From Roseateles_B sp041906185 (GTDB lineage Bacteria; Pseudomonadota; Gammaproteobacteria; Burkholderiales; Burkholderiaceae_C): a DNA stretch of 64,000 nt. The notes under the pieces are model-generated. The model did no database searches, had not been told where the DNA came from, and saw nothing but the letters and a program-made list of their open reading frames with translations. Each line of letters starts with the position of its first letter. Positions within the stretch are counted from its first letter, which is position 1. The translations under genes were made by a program, and so were the position numbers. The stretch is taken from assembly GCA_041906185.1 (NCBI GenBank), contig JAYRJQ010000009.1:1-64000 (forward strand). The letters run 5' to 3'. Of the stretch, positions 26,022-35,456 are shown piece by piece.

Positions 26022-28699
26022 AGGTCCTCCAGGATGCGGGGTTGAAAGGCAGAAGTCGACTTGCAATCAGGTTCTGGCACAGGACCAGGCTTTGGATCCG
26101 GAGGTGTCTGCTGCCGCGAATCGGTCAGCTTTGCCCTGTGGTTTTGAGCCTCCAAATCGTTGCGGGCTTGTCGCGCGACGTTTTCCTCCCGTTCTTGTTC
26201 TGAGAGGAAGGCGGCGATTCGCGCGGCATTCAGCCGCGCCTTTCGTCCGCTTATCCGGTCAGTTAGCCTGATCTGTTCCGTGGCTCGCAGAACAGCACGC
26301 TCCGTCAGCGTCGAGAAGACCGCGAAGTGCTCTGAATAGCAGGTATGCCAGGAGCCATTGACAAACGCATAGGCGACGCCGCAGTTGAAGGGGTCGTATC
26401 GAGCAGGGACAGATGTGCCCTGGACGCCAGGTTGATTGAAAACGGGGCTTCTGAACCAGCGGTAATTCACCTTGATGCCCGCCGTGCAGACCTTGGCGAC
26501 GCCCCGGTGCACTTCGGGGCAACTCGCCATCAGGAAGTTCTCGTCGTACGGGATAACGCGGTGCTTGCGCTGTCCGTGGGATCGGAGGCCCAGTGCCCAG
26601 GCCTCGTTCGGCGACATGTCCAGGCCTGTGTGATGGTTGACGTGGTAGACCTCATCCAGATACGCCTGGAACCCCTCGTCAAATCGATCCATCGTCCACA
26701 CCGCATGTCGGGTGGGCTCGACCTCGGGGCTCACGCGCCTAAAGTAGTTCTCCACCACCTCTGTGCTGCCCATCAGCCGCTTGATGAACTGCTCTTGGGA
26801 GGTGTTGAAGATGCGCTCGCAGACACTGCCATCTCGGGGTTTTCCGGCGCGGCGTTCGCGCTTGTCGATGCCGAGCGAGGCCACTAGCTTTTCAAAGTAG
26901 ACGCCCTTGAACTCTGAGCCCTGGTCCACGACGAGCTTTTGATGGACGCGTCCGTGACGTCGAACGCAGTCCCGAATGACCATCATGCAAGACCGGTAGC
27001 TGGGTTCGTCGAAGCTCAAGTAGTAGGCAAGTACCTTCCGAGTGTTGCCGTCTATCAAGATCGTGAGCCAGATCGTGTCGACGATCTTGCCCAGCTCGCT
27101 GTGGACAAACTTCAGCGGTATGGGTGTGTGGTCGATGTGCCCGATGTGCCAGGGGCGAACGCCATGCCTGGGTGTCGTCCATTCCAGTTGTAGGTAGTGG
27201 GGCTCTTCGTCATATGCCGCCTTCTCCCCAAGCCGAGCTGCCGTTTGAGCATGGCCCGAATGCTTCTTCACCATGCGGCAGAACCACTCGTACGACACTG
27301 GCGGAGCACCTTCTGCAGAGGCGGCTAAGCAATAGTGACCCCAGACCGTGATCCGATTCTTCGCCCGGATCGTTGCGAAGTTGGCGTGGATGTGCTCCTC
27401 CGCCAGCGTGAGCGCTCTGTGTGATGCCTTTGGCGTCCGGTTGCCGCTGCGTCGCGGGATCAGGCCGGCAAGTCCATTGCCGTAGAGCGCTTCGGCCTCA
27501 CGGAAGGCCGCCTTCCAGTACTTGACGGCCCGCGTACTTCGCTTTGCCAGCGGGTTGTTCTCGATGTTGGCTCGGCCCTCTAGGACCTCAAGCCTCCAGA
27601 TGCCCTCCTGCAGTTCGCTCTTCGATGCGTTCTTCAGAAGCTCGACACCAAGGTCCACGGCTTCAAGCAACTCGTTCGCGGACACAACGAAGATCTTCCT
27701 TGCCCGAACCAGTGCGTCAAATTCTGTGGGCGAGAGTTCTCCCAGTTGATCTCGTGCCTTGGTGTCGAGGCATCGAACGGTGAACCTGGTCTCTCCAGCG
27801 TTGACGATCTTCCATGGCACCCCGTCCCACAGGAACTTGGTCTCGGGCACGAGCTCTACGGCAAGGGCTGGCATGGCGATCGCCGGCGTGGCGCAGGGAA
27901 GGAATGACTGAAATGCTGTGAAGGCCGTCTCGTCGCGGTAGACGTACGCACGCTCTTGGTCAGTGAGCCGCTGGGTGTCGATTGGGAAGAAGACCTGCCG
28001 GCGCGCGATGGCCGAGTAGATGGCGTCCGCCGGAATTGCTGGCTCCAGATGAACTAGGTCGAAGAGGCGCAGGCGGCACTGCCCGGCGAGTCGGTCCAGC
28101 AGCTCAGCAGTGGCCGCGCACCTGGTGGAGGCGGGCTGCTGCAGGAAGTAGTCCTTGAGCAGTTCGAGGTTCTCGTGGCGAGCCCAGTTGTTTTGTGCGC
28201 TGGATCGGACCTTGAACGAGCAGCCGAGGATTTGCGCAGCAGCTTCGGCAGGCCGAGACCGCCACGTGCCGTCAGCTTCCTGCTGGTAGCGCCCTGGCAT
28301 CTTTTGGGCCAAGCGCTGCAGTTCTTCTTCACGCTTGCACTCTATGAACTCGAAGCAATCCGCCGTGATGCGCAGGTAGTCTGGCGTCGTGTAGACCGAT
28401 GTCTTGCGACGCCCGTCGGGAAGCGGGTAGGCGATCTTCAGTTTTTGGGGCTGACCGTAGAACTCCAGCGTGGTCTCGTCGTGGTCCATGTCGACGAGGG
28501 TCACGTACTCAGTGCTCTCGGCCTCTGCCTCCACCACGAAGGGCATCTTGAGCGGTGTGTAGCGCAGCTTGCCCGAGCACTTGTTGGTGCTAGTTGCGCG
28601 CGATGGCGGCTCCGCACGGACTCGCCGGATGTATTCCCGGCCAGCCGCCGGTACACCAAGCCGGTCAAACAGCTCGGCGAGTTCGTCGTCGGTCAGCAT
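26018..28699 (-). CDS. tnsAB: TnsA-TnsB fusion transposase
   Basis: An 893-aa protein with two catalytic parts. Residues ~1-130 are TnsA-like: LVDMDHD..LEFYGQPQKLK, then TPDYL with D107 and FIECK with E120 and K122, a PD-(D/E)XK endonuclease set that cuts the 5' strand ends in Tn7. Residues ~480-760 hold the TnsB/rve DDE core: D523 (HIDHTP), D592 (VVDQGSEF) and E629 (GSVCERIF). A Mu-type C-terminal region and a Pro-rich tail ending QPRILEDL follow; the tail may contact TnsC. The start is the ATG of MLTDDELAELFDRLGVP, which matches the usual TnsA N-terminus; the frame is open to 28792. The fusion implies cut-and-paste transposition. First gene of the core operon. Confidence 0.9.
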   Translation of the reverse strand: MLTDDELAELFDRLGVPAAGREYIRRVRAEPPSRATSTNKCSGKLRYTPLKMPFVVEAEAESTEYVTLVDMDHDETTLEFYGQPQKLKIAYPLPDGRRKTSVYTTPDYLRITADCFEFIECKREEELQRLAQKMPGRYQQEADGTWRSRPAEAAAQILGCSFKVRSSAQNNWARHENLELLKDYFLQQPASTRCAATAELLDRLAGQCRLRLFDLVHLEPAIPADAIYSAIARRQVFFPIDTQRLTDQERAYVYRDETAFTAFQSFLPCATPAIAMPALAVELVPETKFLWDGVPWKIVNAGETRFTVRCLDTKARDQLGELSPTEFDALVRARKIFVVSANELLEAVDLGVELLKNASKSELQEGIWRLEVLEGRANIENNPLAKRSTRAVKYWKAAFREAEALYGNGLAGLIPRRSGNRTPKASHRALTLAEEHIHANFATIRAKNRITVWGHYCLAASAEGAPPVSYEWFCRMVKKHSGHAQTAARLGEKAAYDEEPHYLQLEWTTPRHGVRPWHIGHIDHTPIPLKFVHSELGKIVDTIWLTILIDGNTRKVLAYYLSFDEPSYRSCMMVIRDCVRRHGRVHQKLVVDQGSEFKGVYFEKLVASLGIDKRERRAGKPRDGSVCERIFNTSQEQFIKRLMGSTEVVENYFRRVSPEVEPTRHAVWTMDRFDEGFQAYLDEVYHVNHHTGLDMSPNEAWALGLRSHGQRKHRVIPYDENFLMASCPEVHRGVAKVCTAGIKVNYRWFRSPVFNQPGVQGTSVPARYDPFNCGVAYAFVNGSWHTCYSEHFAVFSTLTERAVLRATEQIRLTDRISGRKARLNAARIAAFLSEQEREENVARQARNDLEAQNHRAKLTDSRQQTPPDPKPGPVPEPDCKSTSAFQPRILEDL

Positions 28700-29429
28700 G
28701 GGGAAGCCGGCTCGTGCGACGCGGGCGTCAGGCCGTAGACAGTGACCTTCGCGTGCCGGCGGCAGGCGGGCCGGCTTTTTTCGGCGTAGCAACGCCCCTG
28801 CGCTGATCTGGTGTGGCGCATATCTAGTTTCTCCAGGGAAAAGTTGACCCGTGGCGAAACCAGAGCTAAATTCCAGATGTCACCCCGGAAAGCGCCCTGC
28901 TTTCTCCAATCTTGTGCAGGGGAGTGGCTGCTCCCCTGCGCTAGTGCGGATCAGTAATTGGGTTGGCGAATCTCCTTGAATTTCGACCGAACAACTGTTT
29001 GGCAGCGCATTAACGTTGCCAAATACTGTCGATGCTAGGTTATGCGCGCTAGGGGCGCAAGAGGATTGCGCCGGCGCTAAGTCATTGATGCCGGAAGAAA
29101 AATAAATTCAACGGGCTGCTCTCTGATAATGTGCCCCGCGCATGTCAAGGGCACAGTTCAACTTCGCGCATCATGAGCGGTCGTCCGTTCAAGACGCACA
29201 GGGTTGTTCCCTCTTTGTGCTGTATTTCTCAATGAGGCTTGCTCATTTTTTTCGGCGTGGCTTAAGGGGCCGGAAGGCTTCGGCGCCATATTGCGGAAGT
29301 TCAACGATCAGTCTTGAGTCGCTTGGACTTGATGGTGGCGACTGAGCGGCGCGAGGGGGCCTGGTGCGCCGACCGCACCAGACCTGAAGATTTGTTTGGC
29401 CAGGAATGGGCTTCACTGATACGCTTAGC
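28700..29429. other. Gene-free region upstream of tnsAB with three hairpins
   Basis: No gene is evident here. It should hold the tnsAB promoter (minus strand) and the RHH-gene promoter (plus strand). Three structures stand out. GCCGG...CCGGC followed by six T lies at about 28755-28784 (plus-strand terminator-like). A perfect 9-bp stem, GCAGGGGAG/CTCCCCTGC with a 6-nt loop, lies at 28916-28939. A perfect 8-bp stem, CTGGTGCG/CGCACCAG with a 5-nt loop, lies at 29361-29381. The stretch between them is visibly less GC-rich than the surroundings. No copy of the transposon-end box was found here. Confidence 0.5.
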
Positions 29430-29445
29430 AAAACGCTAGCGTTTT
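29430..29445. promoter_or_regulatory. 16-bp perfect palindrome, probable RHH operator
   Basis: AAAACGCTAGCGTTTT is a perfect palindrome 17 bp before the TTG start of the ribbon-helix-helix gene. It overlaps the expected promoter/leader position. RHH proteins commonly repress their own operon through such sites, so autoregulation is the simple reading. Confidence 0.6.
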
Positions 29446-29462
29446 TCACACAGGAGCGGGTC

Positions 29463-29663
29463 TTGGCAATCACCAAAACCGAAGTCGTCAGCGTGCGTGT
29501 GCCGCCTGACGTGAAGGCCGCATTGGTTGCGGCTGCCGATCAAGAGCGGCGCAGCCTGGCATCTATGGTTGAGTTCATGGTGCTGGACTACTGCCGAAAA
29601 CACGGCGTATCAGCGCTTCCAAGTGCCGCTGACAATGCCGTTAGATCGGGGGGTGCGCCCTAG
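29463..29663 (+). CDS. Small ribbon-helix-helix (CopG/Arc-type) protein
   Basis: A 66-aa protein: an N-terminal strand ITKTEVVSVRVPPDVKAAL followed by two helices (AAADQERRSLASMVEFMVLDYCRKHG), the CopG/MetJ/Arc ribbon-helix-helix pattern. I used the TTG at 29463 because AGGAG lies upstream and family N-terminal sequences begin at that point. An ATG at 29406 would add 19 residues and place the palindrome inside the gene. It lies 110 bp ahead of hsdR on the same strand with no toxin partner. It may repress itself or the restriction operon, as control proteins of restriction systems do; this is inference. Confidence 0.75.
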   Translation: MAITKTEVVSVRVPPDVKAALVAAADQERRSLASMVEFMVLDYCRKHGVSALPSAADNAVRSGGAP

Positions 29664-29772
29664 GGCTGGCGGGCTTGTGTGCCACCAGCGATAAGCAGAG
29701 GAAGGCGGGCTGACAGACGAGAACTGAAGCCCTGCAATCCCGACAAGATCATGTGGGCTCGGTTGAGGGAGC

Positions 29773-32223
29773 ATGAACAAAAATAACCTGTCCGAAAGCG
29801 ACATCTGCGACAAGTTCATCCGTCCGGCTATGGAGTCGGCTGGGTGGGACGGCATGTCGCAGATCTATCGCGAGTACCCCCTGCGCGCCGGTCGCGTTGT
29901 CGTTCGTGGCCGCAAGGCACGGCGTGATGCTTCGACTGTCCTTCGCGCGGACTACGCACTCTTCTTCAAGACCAACATCCCGCTGGCCGTCGTCGAAGCC
30001 AAGGACAACAACCACGCGATGGGTGCCGGCATGGCCCAGGCCATCAACTACGCCCAGCTGCTTGACGTGCCGTTCAGCTTCGCCAGCAACGGAGATGGAT
30101 TCGTGTTCCGCGACGCGACGCTGGCTGACGGGGTGCTCGAACGCAACCTTACGCTCGACGAGTTCCCGTCACCTGCTGAGCTGTGGGCACGCTATTGCGC
30201 TTGGAAGGGCTGGACACCAGAGACGCGTCAAGTCACCGAGTACGACTACGCACCAGCCAAGACCCCCCGCTATTACCAGCTCAATGCCATCAACCGCACG
30301 GTTGAGGCTGTGGCCTGCGGGCAGAACCGCGCGCTGCTCGTCATGGCCACGGGCACTGGCAAGACCTACACCGCTTTTCAGATCATCTGGCGTCTGTGGA
30401 AGAGCGGCGCCAAGAAGCGCATCCTGTTCCTGGCCGATCGGAACATCCTGATCGACCAGACCATGGTCAATGACTTCCGCCCTTTCAAGGGCGCCATGGC
30501 CAAGCTCAGCCCCCATGCCAAGGGCGTCGAGGTGATCGACAGCCAAGGCAAGACCACGATCGAAGAGGTTGACCTTGCGATCAACCGCGCCACCAAACAG
30601 GTCAACAAGAGCTACGAAATCTACCTGTCGCTGTATCAGGCCGTCAGCGGCACAGACGAAGAACGCAACATCTACAAGCAGTTCTCACCTGACTTCTTTG
30701 ACCTCATCATCGTTGACGAGTGCCACCGAGGCAGCGCTGCCGAGGACTCGGCATGGCGAGACATCCTCAGCTACTTCAGCACCGCCGCGCAAATCGGCCT
30801 GACAGCCACGCCGAAGGAAACCGCCGACGTCTCCAACATCGACTACTTCGGTGAACCCGTCTACTCCTACAGCCTGCGCCAGGGCATTGAGGATGGCTAC
30901 TTGGCCCCCTACAAAGTCATCCGCGTCGACCTGGACAAGGATGCGTTCGGCTGGCGTCCGCCTGAGGGCATGACCGACAAGCTGGGAAACGTCATCGAAG
31001 ACCGGATCTACACCGGTGCGGACATGAACCGCAAACTGGTGCTGGAGCGTCGCGACGAGGTCGTCGCCGCCAAGATCACCGAGTATCTGAAGGCCACGAA
31101 CCGCTACGACAAAACGATCGTCTTCTGCGAGGACATCGAGCACGCCGCGCGCATGCGCCAGGCGCTGAGCAACGCCAACGCCGACCTTTGTGCCACTCAA
31201 CCCAACTATGTGGTGCAGATCACAGGCGACAACCCCGAGGGCAAGCGCGAGCTCGACAACTTCATCGACCCCGAGAAGACCTACCCGGTCATCGCCACCA
31301 CATCGAAGCTGATGAGCACAGGCGTCGACGCCCAAACCTGCAAGCTGATCGTGCTGGACCAGAACATCAAGTCGATGACGCTGTTCAAGCAGATCATCGG
31401 ACGGGGTACGCGGCTGCGCGAAGACCTGGGCAAGAGCTGGTTCACCATCCTCGACTTCAAGCGCGCCACCGAGCTGTTTGCCGACCCGGCCTTCGATGGC
31501 GACCCGGTGCAGATCTATGAACCAGGCCCCGACCAGCCGGTCGAGCCGCCGCAGCCACCGGAACCGCCGCAAGGTGGATCAGACGAATTCCCGGGCGATC
31601 CGCCAACTGGCTCAGGCACGATCGCCCGCGGCAATGATGCCCCTGCCGCCCCCCGCAAGTACATCGTGGGCGGTAGCGTCAACGTGGCTGTGGCGCGCGA
31701 GCGCGTTCAGTACCTCAACGCCGATGGCAAGCTGGTCACTGAGAGCCTGCGCGACTACACCCGTATCAACTTGGGCAAGGCCTACGACTCACTGGATGGC
31801 TTCCTGCAGGCCTGGAACAGTGCCGAGCGCAAAGCCGTGCTGATCGAAGAACTGGAAGGTCGTGGCGTCTTCCTGGACGCGTTGGCTGATGAGGTCGGAA
31901 AAGACTTCGACCCCTTCGACCTGCTCATGCACGTGGCCTACGACCAGCCGCCGCTGACCCGGCGCGAACGCGCCCAGCGCGTGAAGAAGCGCAACGTCTT
32001 CACCCAGTACGGCCCCGTCGCTCGCCAAGTGCTGGAAACGCTGATCGACAAGTACGCGGACGAAGGCATCACAACCATCGAGAGCGACGCCGTGCTACGC
32101 GTGCAGCCGTTCACCGACCTGGGCTCGCCCGTGGAGCTGATCCGCAGCTTCGGTGGTCGCCCCCAATACCTGCAGGCACTGGCCACGCTGGAGCGTGAGC
32201 TCTATGCGCCCAGCGCCAACTGA
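29773..32223 (+). CDS. hsdR: Type I restriction endonuclease subunit R
   Basis: An 816-aa HsdR of the shorter EcoEI-like type. Nuclease motif: D60 (RADYALFF) and E75-A-K77 (VVEAK). SF2 translocase motifs: Walker A MATGTGKT (191-198), VDECHRGS (DEAH box) and TATPKE; helicase motif VI is seen as QIIGRGTRLRED. The C-terminal region matches the EcoEI R C-terminal type. It translocates DNA and cuts unmodified DNA in complex with HsdM and HsdS. First gene of a five-gene operon; hsdM follows after 18 bp. All key residues are present. Confidence 0.95.
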   Translation: MNKNNLSESDICDKFIRPAMESAGWDGMSQIYREYPLRAGRVVVRGRKARRDASTVLRADYALFFKTNIPLAVVEAKDNNHAMGAGMAQAINYAQLLDVPFSFASNGDGFVFRDATLADGVLERNLTLDEFPSPAELWARYCAWKGWTPETRQVTEYDYAPAKTPRYYQLNAINRTVEAVACGQNRALLVMATGTGKTYTAFQIIWRLWKSGAKKRILFLADRNILIDQTMVNDFRPFKGAMAKLSPHAKGVEVIDSQGKTTIEEVDLAINRATKQVNKSYEIYLSLYQAVSGTDEERNIYKQFSPDFFDLIIVDECHRGSAAEDSAWRDILSYFSTAAQIGLTATPKETADVSNIDYFGEPVYSYSLRQGIEDGYLAPYKVIRVDLDKDAFGWRPPEGMTDKLGNVIEDRIYTGADMNRKLVLERRDEVVAAKITEYLKATNRYDKTIVFCEDIEHAARMRQALSNANADLCATQPNYVVQITGDNPEGKRELDNFIDPEKTYPVIATTSKLMSTGVDAQTCKLIVLDQNIKSMTLFKQIIGRGTRLREDLGKSWFTILDFKRATELFADPAFDGDPVQIYEPGPDQPVEPPQPPEPPQGGSDEFPGDPPTGSGTIARGNDAPAAPRKYIVGGSVNVAVARERVQYLNADGKLVTESLRDYTRINLGKAYDSLDGFLQAWNSAERKAVLIEELEGRGVFLDALADEVGKDFDPFDLLMHVAYDQPPLTRRERAQRVKKRNVFTQYGPVARQVLETLIDKYADEGITTIESDAVLRVQPFTDLGSPVELIRSFGGRPQYLQALATLERELYAPSAN

Positions 32224-32241
32224 TACTGAACCCGAATCCTG

Positions 32242-33711
32242 ATGTCCAACCTCACCCCCGTCATCAAATCCATCCAGGACGTCATGCGCCAGGACGCCGG
32301 CATCAACGGCGACGCGCAGCGCATCGAACAGATGGTCTGGCTGCTGTTCCTCAAGGTCTTCGACGCGCTGGAAGAAGAACTGGAGCTGACCCGGGACGAC
32401 TACAAGAGCCCCATCCCCGACCACCTGCGCTGGCGCAACTGGGCGGCCGACGCCGAAGGCATCACGGGCGACGCGCTGCTGGACTTCGTCAACAACACGC
32501 TCTTCCCCAAGCTGAAAGCCCTTCCGGCCGACCCGGTGCGCAACCCACGCGGCTGGGTGGTGCGCGGCGTTTTCGAAGACGCCAACAACTTCATGAAGAG
32601 CGGCCAGCTGCTGCGGCAGGTGATCAACAAGCTGGGTGCCATCGACTTCAACCGCAAGGCCGAGCGCCACCAGTTCAACGACCTGTACGAAAAGATCCTG
32701 CGCGACCTGCAAAGCGCCGGCAACGCGGGCGAGTTCTACACGCCGCGCGCCGTCACGCAGTTCATGGTGGACATGGTCAACCCGCAGCTGGGCGAGAAGG
32801 TGCTGGACCCGGCCACCGGCACCGGCGGTTTCCTGGTGTGCGCCATCGAGCACCTGCGCAAGCAGGTGCGGAACGACGAGCAGGAAGCGCTGCTGCAGAA
32901 CAGCATCCACGGCGTTGAGAAGAAGCAGCTGCCACACATGCTGTGCGTGACGAACCTGATGCTGCACGGCATCGAGGTGCCCAGCAACGTGCGCCACGAC
33001 AACACCCTGGCCCGCCCGCTGCGCGACTACGCGCCGGCCGAGCGCGTCGACGTGGTGCTGACGAACCCGCCCTTCGGTGGCATCGAAGAGCCGGGCATCG
33101 AGGCCGGATTTCCGGCCGACGTGCGCACTAAGGAGACGGCCGACCTGTTCTTGGTGCTCATCAAGCACATCCTGAAGACAAACGGTCGCGCCGCGCTGGT
33201 GCTGCCCGACGGCACGCTGTTCGGCGAAGGCGTGAAGACGCGCATCAAGGAACAGCTGCTGGCCGAGTGCAACCTTCACACCATCGTACGCCTGCCCAAC
33301 GGCGTCTTCGCGCCCTACACCAGCATCAAGACCAACCTGCTGTTCTTCACCAAGGGCCGGCCGACGTCAGCCATCTGGTACTACGAGCACCCGTATCCGG
33401 CGGGCGTGAAGAGCTACAACAAGACCAAGCCGATCCGCATCGAGGAGTTCGATGTCGAGAAGGCTTGGTGGGGCAGCGAGGCCGACGGCTTTGCGGCGCG
33501 GGTGGAGACCGAGCGGGCGTGGAAGGTGGACATCGCGGCCATCAAGACGGCGGGCTTCAACCTGGACCAGAAGAACCCGCACACGCCGGATGCGGTAAGC
33601 CACGATCCCGATGAGTTGCTGCAGGACTACGTGAAGTTGCAGCGCGAGGCGCAAGGACTGCGCGATCAGCTAAGGGCGATCTTGGCCGAGTCACTGGGGG
33701 CCGGCGCGTGA
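32242..33711 (+). CDS. hsdM: Type I restriction-modification DNA methyltransferase subunit M
   Basis: A 489-aa N6-adenine methyltransferase. SAM-binding motif LDPATGTGGFL is at residues 188-198, and the catalytic NPPF (VVLTNPPFGG) is at 275-278. The N-terminal helical HsdM domain (IKSIQDVMRQ; MVWLLFLKVFDALEEE) contacts HsdS. It methylates the target sequence chosen by HsdS and protects host DNA. The stop overlaps the GTG start of hsdS by four bases, ensuring matched production of M and S. Confidence 0.95.
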   Translation: MSNLTPVIKSIQDVMRQDAGINGDAQRIEQMVWLLFLKVFDALEEELELTRDDYKSPIPDHLRWRNWAADAEGITGDALLDFVNNTLFPKLKALPADPVRNPRGWVVRGVFEDANNFMKSGQLLRQVINKLGAIDFNRKAERHQFNDLYEKILRDLQSAGNAGEFYTPRAVTQFMVDMVNPQLGEKVLDPATGTGGFLVCAIEHLRKQVRNDEQEALLQNSIHGVEKKQLPHMLCVTNLMLHGIEVPSNVRHDNTLARPLRDYAPAERVDVVLTNPPFGGIEEPGIEAGFPADVRTKETADLFLVLIKHILKTNGRAALVLPDGTLFGEGVKTRIKEQLLAECNLHTIVRLPNGVFAPYTSIKTNLLFFTKGRPTSAIWYYEHPYPAGVKSYNKTKPIRIEEFDVEKAWWGSEADGFAARVETERAWKVDIAAIKTAGFNLDQKNPHTPDAVSHDPDELLQDYVKLQREAQGLRDQLRAILAESLGAGA

Positions 33712-35444
33712 GTGCGGTGCTGGAGACGCGGGAGCCGAGTGCACGGTGGCTGGCGGAGGTTCAGCCAGCGCTGGTGCGCGAGTTCGAGCTGGTAACCAGC
33801 GCGCCGGGAGGCGTAGCGCGGCTTCGTGAACTGATCCTGCTGCTAGCAGTACAAGGCAAGCTTGTGCCGCAGGACCCGACCGACCAGTCAGCGCACGAGA
33901 CACTGCGGCGGATCAAAGGTGAACGCGATCGCTTGATTGGGACTGGCAAAGCCAAGGCGCCTAAGTCAATCAATGGAGTCGGAAACGAGGAGCCGCCGTT
34001 CGAGATCCCATCAAGCTGGGAGTGGGCCGCCCTTTCAGACATCGTTCGTGTATTGAACGGCCGGGCCTACTCCAAACAGGAGCTACTCACCGCTGGCCCT
34101 ACCCCAGTCCTTCGCGTTGGAAACCTCTTCACGTCAGATCACTGGTACTACTCAGATCTCGACCTCGATCCTGACAAGCTTTGCAGCCCCGGCGACCTGT
34201 TGTTCGCGTGGTCTGCGTCCTTCGGACCATTCATTTGGGACGGCCCTAAGGCGGTCTTCCACTATCACATATGGAAACTCGATCCGATTGCACCCGCACT
34301 GTTCGATGCGCGGTTCTTCCACCTCGTTCTTCGGGAGAAGACGGCTGAATTGAAGGCAGCTGGTCACGGCGTTTCTATGGTCCATCTGACCAAAGAGAAA
34401 ATGGAGAAGATTCCCGTGCCTTGGCCACCGCTGGCCGAGCAATCCCGCATCGTCGCCCGTGTCGACGAACTGATGCGCCTGTGCGATGCGCTCGAAGCCA
34501 AGGGCCGGCTCGAAGCAGAGCAGCACGCCCGCCTGCTCAGCACTCTGCTGGGCACGCTCACCGACAGCAGCACGCTCGAGGAACTGGCCGCGAACTGGCA
34601 ACGCGTCGCCGACCACTTCGACCTGCTGCTCGATCGCCCCGAGGCCGTGGATGCACTGGAGCAGACCATTCTGCAACTGGCCGTGCGTGGGTTGCTGGTG
34701 TCGCAAGACGCAGGCGATGTCCCAGCGGACGCACTCAGTGTCACGATCCAGCGCTCCAGAAAGTCAAAGCGCCGGATCACCGCACCTGACAGCGATGCGA
34801 TCGCTGAGGCTGGCATTGATCTGCCCAGTGGATGGGTTTGGTGCTCCGTGGATCAAGTCTCTGCGGATCATGAGACGGCGATCACCGATGGTCCCTTCGG
34901 TGCGAATCTCAAGACCGAGCATTACGTCGAATCTGAAGGCTTTCGAGTCATTCGGCTCCAGAACATCGGCGCTGGAGTGTTTCGCGATGAGCACCGAGCT
35001 TATGTCGACGAAGACCGCTACAACCGTCTACTTAAGCATGCTGCCTTTCCTGGGGATATTGTGGTGGCCGGCTTGGTTGACGATTCGATTCGTTGCTGCA
35101 TCGTGCCAGACGGCATCGGTCCAGCAATCGTCAAGGCTGATTGCTATCGGTTCTCGGTTCACGAACGCGTTAGTTCTGAGTACATCTGCTTGTACCTATG
35201 CTCTGAGACTGCTCACCAGTTTGCCTCGGCTCATCACCACGGTCTCACGCTGACACGGATCGGACTCGGCAACTTCAGGTCCATCCCTGTGCCACTTCCT
35301 CCGGCGGCCGAGCAGCGCCGGATCGTTGCCCGCGTCAGCGAGCTTCGGCGCCTCTGCGCTGACCTGCGTAAGCGTCTGGTCGGGGAGCGCGCTACGCAGG
35401 GTGCGCTTGCCAATGCGTTGATCGATCAAGCGGCCGTCGTATAG
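33708..35444 (+). CDS. hsdS: Type I restriction-modification specificity subunit S
   Basis: A 578-aa HsdS with two target-recognition domains. Each is followed by the conserved helical repeat: PPLAEQSRIVARVDELMRLC near residue 240 and PPAAEQRRIVARVSELRRLC near residue 531. This duplicated layout reads the two halves of a bipartite DNA target. The start is a GTG overlapping the hsdM stop. Twelve base pairs separate it from the next gene, so the NTPase-nuclease downstream is probably co-transcribed. The recognition sequence cannot be read from the protein. Confidence 0.93.
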   Translation: MSAVLETREPSARWLAEVQPALVREFELVTSAPGGVARLRELILLLAVQGKLVPQDPTDQSAHETLRRIKGERDRLIGTGKAKAPKSINGVGNEEPPFEIPSSWEWAALSDIVRVLNGRAYSKQELLTAGPTPVLRVGNLFTSDHWYYSDLDLDPDKLCSPGDLLFAWSASFGPFIWDGPKAVFHYHIWKLDPIAPALFDARFFHLVLREKTAELKAAGHGVSMVHLTKEKMEKIPVPWPPLAEQSRIVARVDELMRLCDALEAKGRLEAEQHARLLSTLLGTLTDSSTLEELAANWQRVADHFDLLLDRPEAVDALEQTILQLAVRGLLVSQDAGDVPADALSVTIQRSRKSKRRITAPDSDAIAEAGIDLPSGWVWCSVDQVSADHETAITDGPFGANLKTEHYVESEGFRVIRLQNIGAGVFRDEHRAYVDEDRYNRLLKHAAFPGDIVVAGLVDDSIRCCIVPDGIGPAIVKADCYRFSVHERVSSEYICLYLCSETAHQFASAHHHGLTLTRIGLGNFRSIPVPLPPAAEQRRIVARVSELRRLCADLRKRLVGERATQGALANALIDQAAVV

Positions 35445-35456
35445 CCCTCGTTCACG

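Noticed and set aside
28700..29430. A second transposon end directly upstream of tnsAB, placing the restriction operon outside the element
   Set aside because: No TGCGACA terminus or TTGCAC boxes occur here; the only good partner for the left end is at 41581.
29406..29663. Toxin-antitoxin pair with the RHH protein as antitoxin
   Set aside because: No toxin ORF overlaps or adjoins the RHH gene; the next gene is hsdR.
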